A DNA stretch of 64,000 nucleotides from an uncultured Tenacibaculum sp. (GCA_947498055.1 CANMJA010000022.1:1-64000); one strand, 5' to 3'. Numbered from the stretch's first letter, positions 1 through 10,377 are shown. The notes: generated by a model not told the origin, from the sequence alone. A program made the numbers and translations.

Positions 1-70
1 ATTGATTATGTCCATTACAGCATACGACATCTATACAAAACCTTTAATTGAGTAAATTAAAATATCAAAT

Positions 71-469
71 AGTATTAGAGATTGGTTGTTTGTAGAAGAT
101 CATGCGAAAGCAATTGATGTTATTTTTCATAAAGGAAAGTTAGGAGAAACATATAATATAGGTGGATTTAATGAGTGGAAAAATATAGATTTAATTAAAG
201 TATTAATTAAAACAGTAGATAGGGTTTTAGGCAGAAAAGAAGGAGCATCTGAAAAGTTAATCACTTATGTTAAAGATAGAGCAGGACATGATTACAGATA
301 TGCAATAGATTCTTCTAAATTGAAAAATGAATTAGGTTGGGAACCTTCTTTACAATTTGAAGAAGGAATAGAAAAAACTGTGAAATGGTATCTAAATAAT
401 AAGGAATGGATAGAAAATATCGTTAATGGAGATTACCTAACATATTATAAAGAAATGTACGAGGAGTAA
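71..469 (+). pseudogene. 3' relic of dTDP-glucose 4,6-dehydratase (rfbB/rmlB)
   Basis: The reading frame matches the last third of RmlB, which makes dTDP-4-keto-6-deoxyglucose for O-antigen or capsule sugars. The family segments RDWL(F)VEDHAKAID and the GETYNIGGFNEWKN stretch are clear, as is the C-terminal helix region up to a normal TAA. Similarity stops abruptly just before Ile-Arg-Asp-Trp (about base 74). Upstream, the same frame has a TAA at 53-55, so the missing N-terminal two thirds (NAD-binding Rossmann part and catalytic Tyr-x-x-x-Lys) are absent from the DNA and not merely cut by the window edge. The only in-frame start-like codon is a TTG at 86. About 130 of some 350 residues remain, so an active enzyme is very unlikely. 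It probably marks a rearrangement at the edge of a polysaccharide locus. Confidence -1.
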
Positions 470-486
470 GTAACTCTTTCATAAAT

Positions 487-525
487 AAAAAAAATGTTGA
501 AATTTTTAAATTTCAACGTTTTTTT
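487..525. terminator. Bidirectional intrinsic terminator
   Basis: Arms at 496-505 and 508-517 (GTTGAAATTT and its complement) are flanked by an A-run on the left and a T-run on the right. The hairpin can stop transcription both from the rfbB relic and from the LysM lipoprotein gene, whose stop faces it. Confidence -1.
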
Positions 526-543
526 ATTATAAATTTTAATTTT

Positions 544-2415
544 TTATCGTAACCTTTCTAAACTTAAATCACGATTATATTTTACAATATATAGTCCTTT
601 ATTACTAATAGGACCAAATAATTTCTTTGTATAATCAAATTTATTTTCTAGTCGTAAAGAAACTCCTTGTTTAAAAGTTTCGGAAAGCTTTTCTCCAGAA
701 GCTAAACGCATTAAAATATCATACGTTATATCAAAACCTTTAAAAGAATATTCAGAAGGTATATCTTTATTACGAGAGCGATATTTTTTATTAAATTCTT
801 TTATGTTTTCAGATTTATAATCCGAGTAATTACTAGTTACATACGTAAAGTCTATTCTAGCAAGTGTGTTATTATCTACTTCATCGTAAGCACTGTTTTT
901 TTCAATAGCAAAAACTTGTGCAGTAATATTTTTAGGTAAAACTACCATACTGTTTATAGCATCAGCTACGGCAGCATTCTTATCAGAAGTTAAGATAACC
1001 CAATTATGAACTCCTACTTTCATTTCTTTAGTAAAACGCTCTTTTTTAATGTAATTATCTTTTGGTTTAAGAACATGAATTTTTTGAATAGAATCATGTT
1101 TTTTTAAACCATTTAAGATGGTTTCTACTTGTTTATTGGATGCTTCACTACCATCTCCAACAATAAATACTGTTTCTCCAGTGTAGATTCCTTTCAAATG
1201 ATTTACCAAAAATTTACTATGCGTTTCTTTATCTGGTGTAGATTTAACAATTTTAGAAGAAGAAAAATCGCGTTGATTTTTAGAAAAATGAGGAAAAATA
1301 ACAGGTACATTTACATCTTTAGCAATAAGTTCAGCTTTTTTAGAATAAAACGGACCAATAATTACATCACTATCAACCAATTTATCTTGTTCAATAATAC
1401 TATCTATATTTTTACCTCTGTTTCCTGTATCAAAAACAGATACATCTACATTAACTCCTTCTTTTTTTAGAGAGTCTATAGCCATTTCTGCTCCCATATA
1501 AAAATCTGTAACAATATTTGCTAACCTAGCAGCACTTTTAGATTTTTTATTTTTCTTTTTATCAAAAATATCTTCGTAGTTAATATTTTCATATTCCTTC
1601 GCTCTAAAAGGTAAAAGTAAAGCCAGTTTAATAGAATTTGTATCTGCTATAGAATCTAAATATAAAGAAGATGTCTCATCAGTATCTAATTTTTCTTCAA
1701 CAGGTCTAATTCTTAAAACTTGTCCTATTCCTAATTCATTATCAATAATTCCAGGATATTCAGGATTTAATCGAATCAAATCATCTTTAGAAATATTGTA
1801 AAAACGAGTTAAACCATAAACAGTTTCTTTAGATTTTACTTTATGCGTAACATGATTTTTTAAATCTTCTTCTCTAGAAATATAAAAAACTTTTTTTTCA
1901 GCGACTTTAACCTTTATTACCTGACCAACATCTAAATAGTTATCCTTAATTCTAGGGAATTCAGGGTTTAATTTAATTAATTCTTTCTTAGAAATATTGT
2001 ATTTTTTGGTAATTCGATATACCGTTTCGCCCGATGTAACAGTATGAGTTTTGTATTCAAAAACAGTTCTAACTACCTGAGTTGAATCTGGTAATTGATT
2101 TGAGTTTTCCGCACTGTTTTCTCCAGGATTTTCACTTGAATCCCTTTGATTATTATCAGAATCTGGTTTTTGAATTAAAGGGATCTTCTTTTTGTATTCA
2201 GGATTCGGAATAATAATAACACTATTGGTAGAAGGTGTTTCTCCAATATCAGGATTTAAACGGATTAAGTCTGATTTTTTTACATTAATTCTTTCTGCAA
2301 TATCACGCATGGTTTCTCCTTCTTTTACCTTGTAAGAGATATACCTTTTCTGCTGACTACAAGAAAATAGTAAAGCCAAAATTAAAGTAAAAGCGAAAAA
2401 TTTGATTTTTGTCAT
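544..2415 (-). CDS. LysM lipoprotein with type 1 periplasmic-binding-protein domain
   Basis: A 623-residue lipoprotein. The signal peptide ends in a lipobox LLFSC with the acylated cysteine at residue 19. Three LysM peptidoglycan-binding repeats follow at about 26-70, 122-170 and 189-237; the second and third have the recurring ISK(K/D)(E/D)LI(K/R)LNPE core. The first linker is rich in Ser, Asn and Glu. From about 262 to the end the fold looks like a type 1 periplasmic binding (Leu/Ile/Val-binding-like) domain, starting IKLALLLPF and with an IIGPFYSKKAELIA segment. This architecture is common in Bacteroidota next to guaA. The protein probably sits in the outer or inner membrane bound to peptidoglycan; the ligand of the binding domain is unknown and no permease genes are nearby. 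It lies 34 bases after guaA and may be cotranscribed with it. Confidence -1.
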   Translation of the reverse strand: MTKIKFFAFTLILALLFSCSQQKRYISYKVKEGETMRDIAERINVKKSDLIRLNPDIGETPSTNSVIIIPNPEYKKKIPLIQKPDSDNNQRDSSENPGENSAENSNQLPDSTQVVRTVFEYKTHTVTSGETVYRITKKYNISKKELIKLNPEFPRIKDNYLDVGQVIKVKVAEKKVFYISREEDLKNHVTHKVKSKETVYGLTRFYNISKDDLIRLNPEYPGIIDNELGIGQVLRIRPVEEKLDTDETSSLYLDSIADTNSIKLALLLPFRAKEYENINYEDIFDKKKNKKSKSAARLANIVTDFYMGAEMAIDSLKKEGVNVDVSVFDTGNRGKNIDSIIEQDKLVDSDVIIGPFYSKKAELIAKDVNVPVIFPHFSKNQRDFSSSKIVKSTPDKETHSKFLVNHLKGIYTGETVFIVGDGSEASNKQVETILNGLKKHDSIQKIHVLKPKDNYIKKERFTKEMKVGVHNWVILTSDKNAAVADAINSMVVLPKNITAQVFAIEKNSAYDEVDNNTLARIDFTYVTSNYSDYKSENIKEFNKKYRSRNKDIPSEYSFKGFDITYDILMRLASGEKLSETFKQGVSLRLENKFDYTKKLFGPISNKGLYIVKYNRDLSLERLR

Positions 2416-2446
2416 AAAAATTTATTTTTAAAAAAGAATAAAAAAA

Positions 2447-3982
2447 TTATTCCCATTCAATAGTTGCTGGTGGTTTAGAGCTAATATCGTAAACAACTCT
2501 ATTTACACCTTTCACATTATTAATTATTTTATTAGATGTTTTTTGCAAAAATTCATAAGGCAAGTTAACCCAATCTGCCGTCATACCATCTGTACTTTCT
2601 ACAGCTCTTAAAGCTACTACTTTTTCGTAAGTTCTTTCATCTCCCATGACACCTACAGAATTTACAGGTAATAAAATAGCGCCAGCTTGCCAAACTTTAT
2701 TGTATAAACCATCTTCTTTTAAACCATTGATAAAGATAGCATCAACTTCTTGCAAAATACGAACTTTTTCTGATGTTATATCTCCTAAAATTCGAATAGC
2801 TAAACCTGGACCAGGAAAAGGATGTCTTCCTAATAATTCTTTATCTATTCCCATAGAAGCTCCAACTCGTCTAACTTCATCTTTAAAAATCATTCTAAGT
2901 GGTTCAACAACTTTTAATTTCATGAAATCTGGTAAACCACCTACATTATGATGACTTTTAATGGTAGCCGAAGGACCTCCATTTACTGAAACAGATTCAA
3001 TAACATCTGGGTAAATAGTTCCTTGTGCTAACCATTTTGCATTCTCTACTTTAGATGCTTCATCATCAAACACCTCTATAAATACTCTTCCTATTGCTTT
3101 TCGTTTCGTTTCCGGATCACTAATTCCTTCTAGAGCATCTAAAAAACGATTGGAAGCATCTACACCTTTAACGTTTAAACCCATTCCTTCGTATTGTTGA
3201 AGTACACTTTCGTATTCATTTTTTCGTAATAAACCATTATTTACGAATATACAGTGTAAATTTTCACCAATAGCTTTATGTAAAAGAACCCCAGCAACTG
3301 TAGAGTCTACACCGCCAGAAAGTCCTAATATAACTTTATCATCACCTATTTTTTCTTTTAAATTATTTACTGTAGAATCTACAAAAGAATTAGGAGTCCA
3401 GTTTTGCTCTACTTCTGCAATATTTACTAAAAAGTTCTTTAATAATTTAGCTCCGTCAGTAGAATGATAAACTTCAGGGTGAAATTGAATAGCGTAGGTA
3501 TTTTCTCCTTCTATTTTATAGGCAGCGTTTTCTACATCATGAGTACTCGCTAATAATACTCCATTGGTAGGTAATTCTTTAATGGTATCTGAGTGGCTCA
3601 TCCATACTTGACTTCCAACAGATATGTCTTTAAAAAAAGTTTCTTCATTTTTAATGAATGATAAATTGGCTCTTCCATACTCTCTAGTATTAGAAGGAGC
3701 TACCAGTCCTCCTGAAAAATTAGCTAAGTATTGAGCTCCATAACAAACTGCTAATAAAGGTTTTTTACCTCGTATTTCAGATAAATCTGGATGTGGTGCT
3801 TCTTCTGATCTTACTGAAAAAGGGCTACCAGATAAAATGACTGCTTTAAAAGAGTTTATATTTTTTGGAATTTTGTTAAAGGGGTGAATCTCACAGTAGA
3901 TATTTAACTCCCTTACTCGACGTGCAATTAATTGTGTGTATTGCGAACCGAAATCTAATATAAGTACGTTGTGTTGTTGCAT
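2447..3982 (-). CDS. guaA: GMP synthase (glutamine-hydrolysing)
   Basis: Converts XMP to GMP with ATP and glutamine, the last step of guanine nucleotide synthesis. The N-terminal class I glutamine amidotransferase domain (about 1-190) has the nucleophile in AVCYGAQ (Cys80) and the His/Glu pair in FHPEV. The ATP pyrophosphatase domain has the P-loop SGGVDS, followed by the dimerisation domain ending PPATIEWE, typical for GuaA. Full length is 511 residues. I take the ATG at 3982; an in-frame TTG two codons upstream (3988) is less likely because family members start directly before [13 protein letters not shown] perfect 12-base inverted repeat overlaps the start codon. Confidence -1.
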   Translation of the reverse strand: MQQHNVLILDFGSQYTQLIARRVRELNIYCEIHPFNKIPKNINSFKAVILSGSPFSVRSEEAPHPDLSEIRGKKPLLAVCYGAQYLANFSGGLVAPSNTREYGRANLSFIKNEETFFKDISVGSQVWMSHSDTIKELPTNGVLLASTHDVENAAYKIEGENTYAIQFHPEVYHSTDGAKLLKNFLVNIAEVEQNWTPNSFVDSTVNNLKEKIGDDKVILGLSGGVDSTVAGVLLHKAIGENLHCIFVNNGLLRKNEYESVLQQYEGMGLNVKGVDASNRFLDALEGISDPETKRKAIGRVFIEVFDDEASKVENAKWLAQGTIYPDVIESVSVNGGPSATIKSHHNVGGLPDFMKLKVVEPLRMIFKDEVRRVGASMGIDKELLGRHPFPGPGLAIRILGDITSEKVRILQEVDAIFINGLKEDGLYNKVWQAGAILLPVNSVGVMGDERTYEKVVALRAVESTDGMTADWVNLPYEFLQKTSNKIINNVKGVNRVVYDISSKPPATIEWE

Positions 3983-4018
3983 CCGCAAAAATAATAGTTT
4001 GATTTTATTTTTGCGGAT
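3981..4018 (-). promoter_or_regulatory. Inverted repeat across the guaA start codon
   Basis: Perfect 12-base arms ATCCGCAAAAAT (3981-3992) and ATTTTTGCGGAT (4007-4018) with a 14-base loop. The proximal arm overlaps the first two bases of the guaA ATG. On the minus strand the proximal arm also contains TATTTTTG, which fits the TAnnTTTG -7 element. No T-run follows, so it is not a normal terminator. It could be a protein-binding dyad or an RNA hairpin that hides the start codon. Confidence -1.
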
Positions 4019-4032
4019 ATTTTTTATAGATT

Positions 4033-5097
4033 TTAATAACGATATACAATTGCGTTAATATTCATGCCAGCCCCTACAGATGCTAAGATAATTACATCTC
4101 CTTTTTCTAAAGTTTGATCCTCTAGTTTATTTTTTAAAACTAAATCTAATAAAGTTGGTACGGTTGCAACCGAACTGTTTCCTAAAGTATGTATGCTCAT
4201 AGGCATTATTTTTTCTGGAACAGGTTTCTTATATAGTTTATAAAAACGTTTTAAAATAGCTTCATCCATCTTTTCATTAGCTTGATGAATAAATATTTTT
4301 TTTACATCCTCAATAGGAATATTACTTTCATCTAACGCAAATTTCATCGCTTTAGGCACTTGTGTTAAAGCAAATTCATATATTTTACGACCATGCATTT
4401 TTATATATCTAATGTTTGGATCTTCTTCTTTGTTATACGACTTTCCAAAAAATAAATGATACGCTTCGTCTTTTGAAAACGTTTGCGAAGCATGACTTAA
4501 AATTCCATTTTCATCTGAAGAGGTAGAGGGCTCTAAAATACACGCTCCAGCTCCATCACTATAAATCATAGAATCTCGATCGTGTTTATCAATTACTCTA
4601 GATAAAGTTTCCGCGCCAATAACTAAGATCTTTTTTGCCATTTCTGCTTTAATAAAAGCTTTGGCTTGTATTACTCCTTCTATCCAACCAGGGCATCCAA
4701 AAAGAATATCGTAAGCAACACAATTTGGATTTTTAATACCTAATAAATGTTTTACTCTAGTAGCTAAACTTGGTATAATATCACTTTGAATAGCACCACT
4801 TTTTACATCACCAAAATTATGGGAAAGGATTATATAATCTAATTCTTCAGGATCTATTTTAGCATCTTCAATAGCTTTTTGTGCGGCAAAAAAGCCTAAG
4901 TCTGATGAATTAAAATGATCTTCTGCATATCTTCTTTCTTCAATACCAGTAATTGATTTAAATTTTTCAATAATTACGGTGTTTTCAGTTTCAAAAGAAC
5001 TACCGTCTGTGTTTAAAAATTGACTTTCACTAAATTTAGAATTATCTTTTTTAATAGTTGGAATATAGCATCCTGTTCCTGTAATTACTACTCTCAT
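4033..5097 (-). CDS. Beta-ketoacyl-ACP synthase III family protein (FabH-like)
   Basis: A thiolase-fold condensing enzyme of 354 residues starting at the ATG at 5097; the open frame extends further upstream but only this start gives the family's [13 protein letters not shown] opening. The triad is visible: Cys135 in FGCPGW, His271 in IHQAN and Asn307 in LGNSS. The FabH signature around the cysteine is altered (classical FabH has a small, Ala-rich context), so the substrate may differ from acetyl-CoA plus malonyl-ACP. Flavobacteria often carry such stand-alone FabH-like genes beside the main fabH. It lies 50 bases before guaA on the same strand. A role in fatty-acid initiation or in a specialised lipid is inferred. 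Confidence -1.
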   Translation of the reverse strand: MRVVITGTGCYIPTIKKDNSKFSESQFLNTDGSSFETENTVIIEKFKSITGIEERRYAEDHFNSSDLGFFAAQKAIEDAKIDPEELDYIILSHNFGDVKSGAIQSDIIPSLATRVKHLLGIKNPNCVAYDILFGCPGWIEGVIQAKAFIKAEMAKKILVIGAETLSRVIDKHDRDSMIYSDGAGACILEPSTSSDENGILSHASQTFSKDEAYHLFFGKSYNKEEDPNIRYIKMHGRKIYEFALTQVPKAMKFALDESNIPIEDVKKIFIHQANEKMDEAILKRFYKLYKKPVPEKIMPMSIHTLGNSSVATVPTLLDLVLKNKLEDQTLEKGDVIILASVGAGMNINAIVYRY

Positions 5098-5303
5098 TGC
5101 TAAAATTTTTAAACTAAGCTGACAGCAAATAAACAAGATTTAGCCTATGAAACCTACTAATTATAAATAAGATGTTTTATTTTTGTTGAATTCTTATTTT
5201 TAGTAACTGAAATTATTAAATCAATAATTTTTAATTACTATAATTATTGATATTGTAACGGTAATTTGATTAAATAATTAATTAAAAGCAGTGATACCAG
5301 CAG

Positions 5304-5786
5304 CTACAAGAAAGAACTGTTGAAAGAAAACGGAAGGAGAGAGGCTAGTGATTCTACTTTTATAATTTTACCAGTTTCGCCCATAAATAAAATTTGAATT
5401 GGTTCTTTTTGATTGAATTCATATTCATATAAAGTTTGCCTACATGCACCACAAGGTCCTACGGGGTCTTTAACAGTATATTCTAAAGAAGCTGCTGTAA
5501 TAGCTATTTTTTTAACAGTTACACCTGGGAATTCTGAGCTAGCTTTCCATATAGCTACCCTTTCTGCACACATACCAGAAGGGTAAGCAGCATTTTCTTG
5601 GTTGTTACCACTAATAATAGTTCCATTGTCTAATAATATAGTGGCACCAACATTAAATTTTGAATAAGGAGCATATGCTTTCTTCCTTGCAACTGCTGCC
5701 AATTCGATTAATTTTCTATCTTCTTCTTCTAACTCAGAAAGACTATTAAAAATATATCCATTTGAAGAAATATCGATTTTTTTCAT
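5304..5786 (-). CDS. cdd: Cytidine deaminase
   Basis: Deaminates cytidine and deoxycytidine to uridine forms in pyrimidine salvage. The 160-residue length fits the small homotetrameric class. Zinc ligands and the catalytic acid are visible: Cys73 with Glu75 in the CAE motif, and Cys112 and Cys115 in PCGAC. The N-terminal substrate segment YSKFNVGA and the ENAAYPSGMCAER block are intact. In flavobacteria cdd commonly follows porV, as here. A hairpin terminator separates it from porV, so it likely has its own promoter. Confidence -1.
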   Translation of the reverse strand: MKKIDISSNGYIFNSLSELEEEDRKLIELAAVARKKAYAPYSKFNVGATILLDNGTIISGNNQENAAYPSGMCAERVAIWKASSEFPGVTVKKIAITAASLEYTVKDPVGPCGACRQTLYEYEFNQKEPIQILFMGETGKIIKVESLASLLPFSFNSSFL

Positions 5787-5805
5787 TCTAAAATTTTTTG
5801 GAAAA

Positions 5806-5835
5806 AAAAACAGTCTTAATAGTAAGACTGTTTTT
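5806..5835 (-). terminator. Terminator of the porU-porV unit
   Basis: Arms AAAAACAGTCTTA (5806-5818) and its exact complement (5823-5835) with a four-base loop. On the minus strand a run of T residues follows. It sits between the porV stop and the cdd start. Confidence -1.
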
Positions 5836-5867
5836 AAATTATAGTACTAAAGTACAAAAATATTATT

Positions 5868-6953
5868 TTAAAAATCATATATCTCACCAATATCAAAAGC
5901 CAAAGAAAAACGCAATGTATTTTCTAATGGATTGTTAACATCAGATGTGTTTATAAGGTAAGATAAATCTACAGAAAAAGCTTGGGCTGTAAAACCAGCA
6001 CCTAAAGTAAAGAATTTTCTATTTCCTTTTGTTTCGCTTTCGTTAAAATAACCAGCTCTTAAAGCAAAAGCATTATTGTATAAATATTCTGCCCCTAAAG
6101 ACCAGTTTGTTTCTCTTAATTCTTCTCCAAAACTTCTATCTAATAAAGAAGTAAACATTCCTTCAAACCATCCTCTTGTAGATTCTGTACCACTAGAAGG
6201 AACTAATAATTTTCTGAATTCTAAATTTACTCCCAATGTATTAAAATCATCAAAAATAAAATCAAAACCACCACCCAGTTTTCCAACTGTAGGAATAAAG
6301 TTTTCCTCTCCAGGAGTATATTCTACTTTAGGTCCTATGTTAGCTACATTAACACCTATACGGTATCTACCATTAAAAGTTCCGTAGTTTTCTTCATCTG
6401 ATTGGTAATATGCAGAAATATCTACAGCAAAAGAATTAACTGCTTCTAAAGTATCATCTACATCTAAATTAGAGTTAATATATTTAAGACCAACTCCCAT
6501 TGAGAATTTTTCACTTAATTTTAAAGAATAATAACCTGAAATAGCTAATTCTGTTGGGTTAATACTTCCGTTACTAATTCCGCTATCACTAGTTAAATCT
6601 ATTCTACCTAAAGAAAAATATTTAAAATCAGCCCCCCAAGCACTATTTTCATTAAATCTATTGACTACAGAAGCGTTACCTGCAAAAATATCATCTGTTA
6701 AATTACGTAACCAAGGCACATAACTTAAACCAATGCTCAATTTGTTTTTATTGAATGCTATTTTAGCGGGATTGTGAAATAGAGAAAAAGCATCTGAAGA
6801 GGTAGCAACACCTATATCTCCCATACCACCAGCTCTTGCATCTGAATTTATTTGTAAGAAAGGTAAAGAAGTTGTAATTGCTCTAGAATCTACTTGAGCG
6901 TTCATTACTGTTTGATAAGTAACTAATAATGTGAGTAGTATTATTTTTTTCAT
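5868..6953 (-). CDS. porV: Type IX secretion system outer-membrane protein PorV
   Basis: PorV is the outer-membrane beta-barrel that shuttles T9SS cargo to the PorU sortase and the attachment complex. I see a signal peptide (MKKIILLTLLVTYQTVMNAQ), then the conserved mature start with RAITTSLPFLQINSDARAGG and the FHNPAKIAF segment typical of PorV/LptO. Alternating beta-strands follow to a terminal aromatic Phe, as usual for a barrel. A start at 6968 (five codons upstream) is also possible. Its start is 13-40 bases from the end of porU on the same strand, so the two are probably cotranscribed; the porU-porV pair beside gldJ is the arrangement known from Flavobacterium johnsoniae. Confidence -1.
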   Translation of the reverse strand: MKKIILLTLLVTYQTVMNAQVDSRAITTSLPFLQINSDARAGGMGDIGVATSSDAFSLFHNPAKIAFNKNKLSIGLSYVPWLRNLTDDIFAGNASVVNRFNENSAWGADFKYFSLGRIDLTSDSGISNGSINPTELAISGYYSLKLSEKFSMGVGLKYINSNLDVDDTLEAVNSFAVDISAYYQSDEENYGTFNGRYRIGVNVANIGPKVEYTPGEENFIPTVGKLGGGFDFIFDDFNTLGVNLEFRKLLVPSSGTESTRGWFEGMFTSLLDRSFGEELRETNWSLGAEYLYNNAFALRAGYFNESETKGNRKFFTLGAGFTAQAFSVDLSYLINTSDVNNPLENTLRFSLAFDIGEIYDF

Positions 6954-6990
6954 TTTAGGTTGTGACATTTTTTGCAAATATATGGTTTTA

Positions 6991-9900
6991 TTATAGGATA
7001 ACTAGTTTTTCGTATTTTTCTGAGGATAAATTGTTTGTGGTTGAGGTGACTTTAATCTTGTATAGATATACTCCTTTACCTATTTTATTGCCAAAATCAT
7101 CTAATCCATTCCATGTAATAGATCTAGATAAACCCCCGGTTGTTTGTATTGTTTGATTCATTGTTTTTATTAATTTTCCAGAAATAGTGAAAATTTGAAC
7201 TTGAACATTTAAAGGTTCATTAGGACGATTGTGTTGAAACCAAAACTCTGTGTAATTAACAAAAGGATTTGGGTAATTTAGTACATTATTTAGTACTAAC
7301 TTAGTATCACTAACGACCTCAAAACTTAACGTGGCTTCCGAAGAATTATTATATGTATCCCATGCTTTTATTTTTAAAGTATGTTTACCAACAGATAAAT
7401 TTCTTAATTGAAATTTCACCTTTCCTTTGGTAAAGTCATTTAACTCAGTTTCATAAAAATCATTTAATATAATAGGTGCAGATTCGTTTCCATCAATTAT
7501 AGCAACAATATCGTGATCTACAGCAGTTATTGAAGTATTGATTCCACTTATGTCTGAAAGTTTTACAATTAAATTAGGAGAAGCATTTGTAATTCCTCCA
7601 TCAATAAATGATTCATCATTCATAAAAAGTTGTACTTCAGGGCCAGTGATATCTTCTGGAGCATTTTCGTTGATTCCACCAACATTAATATCGAAATTAA
7701 CACCAGATTTTTCTTCTTTTTCATCTTGTGCATATAAACTTACTTTTCCTTTTCCTACAGTAATTTTAATGTCTTTTGGCACAATAAATTCAAAATTAAA
7801 ATTTCCATTAACAACAGAAGATTTTCCTCTAAAAATTTTACTCTCTTGCGAATCAAACGTATTTACAATTCCAAAACCATCATTATCTAGAGTAGTTTTA
7901 TCAATAGGTTTGTCAAAAATGGTAGTAAAAATAGTACCATTATAATTATTTAATTGTGCTCCAGAAGCATTGGTAACCGAACCTTCTAACTTAATTTTAG
8001 AAAGAGCTTTTAAGGTATCTATTGGTTGAGATATAGGAACTCCATTTACCTTATTTATAATAATGTTTGGTTTAGGGATTGCTAATTTCATAGCAGGATC
8101 TCCAAAATAATAAATAAAAAAACGTTGATTACTAGTGGTTTCATTCTTGGTTTTAATTAAATTTTCAGCAATCGTACTATTACTATTGTCAAAATCTAAA
8201 ACATACTTGGTAAGTTCTTTGTTAAATGTTTCTCCTAAAGAAATAAAAACATCTCTTGTAGTAGTAATCATGCTAACAGCCCCTCCTTTCGGATTTAAAA
8301 ATAATTGTTCTCCTGCAGTATCTCTTAAAGGATTATCAAATCTAGAAAATTCACAGGTTACTGTAATAAATAAAGGTAAATTCTTGAAATTATTGAAAGA
8401 CTGAATTTGAGGAATTTCTAAGATTCTTTCAGAAGCCAATCCATCTTCACCACCGTGCCCAAAATAATCGAAAACCAAAGAACCTTTTTCAATAGCATTT
8501 GTAATGGCATTTTTTACATCGGGGTAGCGTTCACCACCAGAGGAGTTTTCTTGTTTAAAAGCATCTGCATAAATTTTATTAATATTAAAAATAGGTTTGT
8601 TTATTTTTATGTTGCCGGCAACTTCCTCTAAACCAGACTGTAAACTTGTGTCGGAAGAGTCATCTATATCATCGGCAACTAATGTAATAGTGTTTCTCCA
8701 ATCGCCAAAAGATTCTTTATCGTAGTAACTTAAAATTTTAGTAATAACTTGGTTTGCTTGTTGTGCTGTTGTTACAGGTATCCTTCCAGAAGCAATATCT
8801 ATTCCATCTGTACCTTTCATGCCTCCATCATTGTCATCTATCATCACAAAAAAATCATCTGTAACGTAAGAGGAAACGAGATCAAAACTTTCTCGTGCAT
8901 GAAACGTAGGCACAATATTATTATTATTTGCTATCCGATCTTTAAAATCATAAGAAGAATCACCTAAGAAGCAGACATATTTTAATTTTTTAGAATTAGA
9001 AGTGTCATATAGGTACTTAATAAAATCACGAATACCAACAATATCAGGAGCGCCAGAAGAAAACTCATTATATATTTTAAGAAAATCGATGACCTTAGTG
9101 CTTAAATTATTATTTTTTTTATGAAAATCGGCAAGTCTCTGCGCCTCATTTAATAAGTTTTCAGAGGTTATTATCAAATATTCAATATCAGATAAACCAT
9201 GAAGATTTTGGTTAAAAACTGTTTTGTTTTGAGTTTGTGTAGGTTTATAAAAATCCTTTTCATTTAAAACAACATATTCTTTTAAATTAGTGGCACTAGA
9301 TTTGAATGAAAATAAATTAGAATTATTGCTTTCATTATCTAAACTAACAGGGTTTAATGCATCTGTAACATCCCATAAAGCAAAAATATTAGGAGAGTTT
9401 TCTATGGTGTAATTTTTTATCCCTGAATTTTTAGCTTCTAAAAAATTTCTAAAAGAAAATTGTTTGTCGTTAACAGTTAATTTTTTTTTACCTATAATTT
9501 CTATATAATCTAGATATGCTCTAGCAGAAGGGTTTCCATTATTGTTATAGCTTACTTTAACTTCTATTGAACTTGAAGAAGCATTTATTGTTCTTACACT
9601 TTCTCCATAACGAGCTAAACCAGAGGAAGAAGAATTAAAAACAGGAGGGAAGCTTATAGTAGGTAAAGTATTACCATTACTAGTTATATTCATGTTAGAT
9701 GCTGTACTTGATTGTGCTACAGCAGTAACCTTCATTTTCACAGTAGAGCCATTAACAATATCAGGAAAAGGAATGGTGAAAAGTTGTTCATTATTATTGC
9801 TAAAGTTTTCCCCAAACCATTGTCTTCCTACAGCTAAAAGATTTACTTCTTCTTTTTCATAAAAAACAAAATCATCATAATCATTAATATTGATAGTTGC

Positions 9901-10377
9901 GTTACCAATTATAGGGGAACCTTTTTTAATTCTTTTTCCAGGAGTATCTGAAATTGTTAAAAAATAATAAGATTTTTCTGAATAAATATTCTGTACATGA
10001 TTAGCGGTTTCGTTTAAAAGATCAACATTCCAACTATGCGGTCCTACACCATAAAATAAAATATAATCATCATCATCAAAAGAAGCGTCATTTTCCCCTT
10101 TTATAAAAACAGAATTCTCTTGTAAGTCATTATATCTAAAAGTTGCAGCCAATTCTGGAAGTAATTTTCCGCCATTACCATAAATTTTTAAGTTTTTTGG
10201 ATTTATATTTTTTACATTAATACCAAGTTCTTTCAAGAAACTAGCATCTATTTTAAAAACACCAGTTGTATCTACAGCAAATTTATACCAAGATCCATTG
10301 GATAGCACGGAATTTCTATTTTGGCCATAGCCAAATAAAATAATAAATAAGAAGATAAAAAGTGACTTTTTTATCAT
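6991..10377 (-). CDS. porU: Type IX secretion system sortase PorU
   Basis: PorU is the gingipain-family (C25) cysteine peptidase that removes the C-terminal sorting domain from T9SS cargo and attaches the mature protein to the cell surface. The chosen ATG at 10377 gives a clean signal peptide (MIKKSLFIFLFIILFGYGQ). The C25 domain occupies about 400-760, with the catalytic pair His641 in YFGHGG and Cys675 in VTCEFSRFD. The last 90 residues form a T9SS sorting-type domain (LNYPNPF start, GKGVYLYKIKV near the end), which PorU is known to keep. The 1128-residue length is normal for flavobacterial PorU. It is transcribed divergently from gldJ. Confidence -1.
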   Translation of the reverse strand: MIKKSLFIFLFIILFGYGQNRNSVLSNGSWYKFAVDTTGVFKIDASFLKELGINVKNINPKNLKIYGNGGKLLPELAATFRYNDLQENSVFIKGENDASFDDDDYILFYGVGPHSWNVDLLNETANHVQNIYSEKSYYFLTISDTPGKRIKKGSPIIGNATININDYDDFVFYEKEEVNLLAVGRQWFGENFSNNNEQLFTIPFPDIVNGSTVKMKVTAVAQSSTASNMNITSNGNTLPTISFPPVFNSSSSGLARYGESVRTINASSSSIEVKVSYNNNGNPSARAYLDYIEIIGKKKLTVNDKQFSFRNFLEAKNSGIKNYTIENSPNIFALWDVTDALNPVSLDNESNNSNLFSFKSSATNLKEYVVLNEKDFYKPTQTQNKTVFNQNLHGLSDIEYLIITSENLLNEAQRLADFHKKNNNLSTKVIDFLKIYNEFSSGAPDIVGIRDFIKYLYDTSNSKKLKYVCFLGDSSYDFKDRIANNNNIVPTFHARESFDLVSSYVTDDFFVMIDDNDGGMKGTDGIDIASGRIPVTTAQQANQVITKILSYYDKESFGDWRNTITLVADDIDDSSDTSLQSGLEEVAGNIKINKPIFNINKIYADAFKQENSSGGERYPDVKNAITNAIEKGSLVFDYFGHGGEDGLASERILEIPQIQSFNNFKNLPLFITVTCEFSRFDNPLRDTAGEQLFLNPKGGAVSMITTTRDVFISLGETFNKELTKYVLDFDNSNSTIAENLIKTKNETTSNQRFFIYYFGDPAMKLAIPKPNIIINKVNGVPISQPIDTLKALSKIKLEGSVTNASGAQLNNYNGTIFTTIFDKPIDKTTLDNDGFGIVNTFDSQESKIFRGKSSVVNGNFNFEFIVPKDIKITVGKGKVSLYAQDEKEEKSGVNFDINVGGINENAPEDITGPEVQLFMNDESFIDGGITNASPNLIVKLSDISGINTSITAVDHDIVAIIDGNESAPIILNDFYETELNDFTKGKVKFQLRNLSVGKHTLKIKAWDTYNNSSEATLSFEVVSDTKLVLNNVLNYPNPFVNYTEFWFQHNRPNEPLNVQVQIFTISGKLIKTMNQTIQTTGGLSRSITWNGLDDFGNKIGKGVYLYKIKVTSTTNNLSSEKYEKLVIL

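Noticed and set aside
86..469. Intact short gene starting at TTG 86
   Set aside because: The frame starts in the middle of the RmlB fold, so it is better read as a 3' relic.
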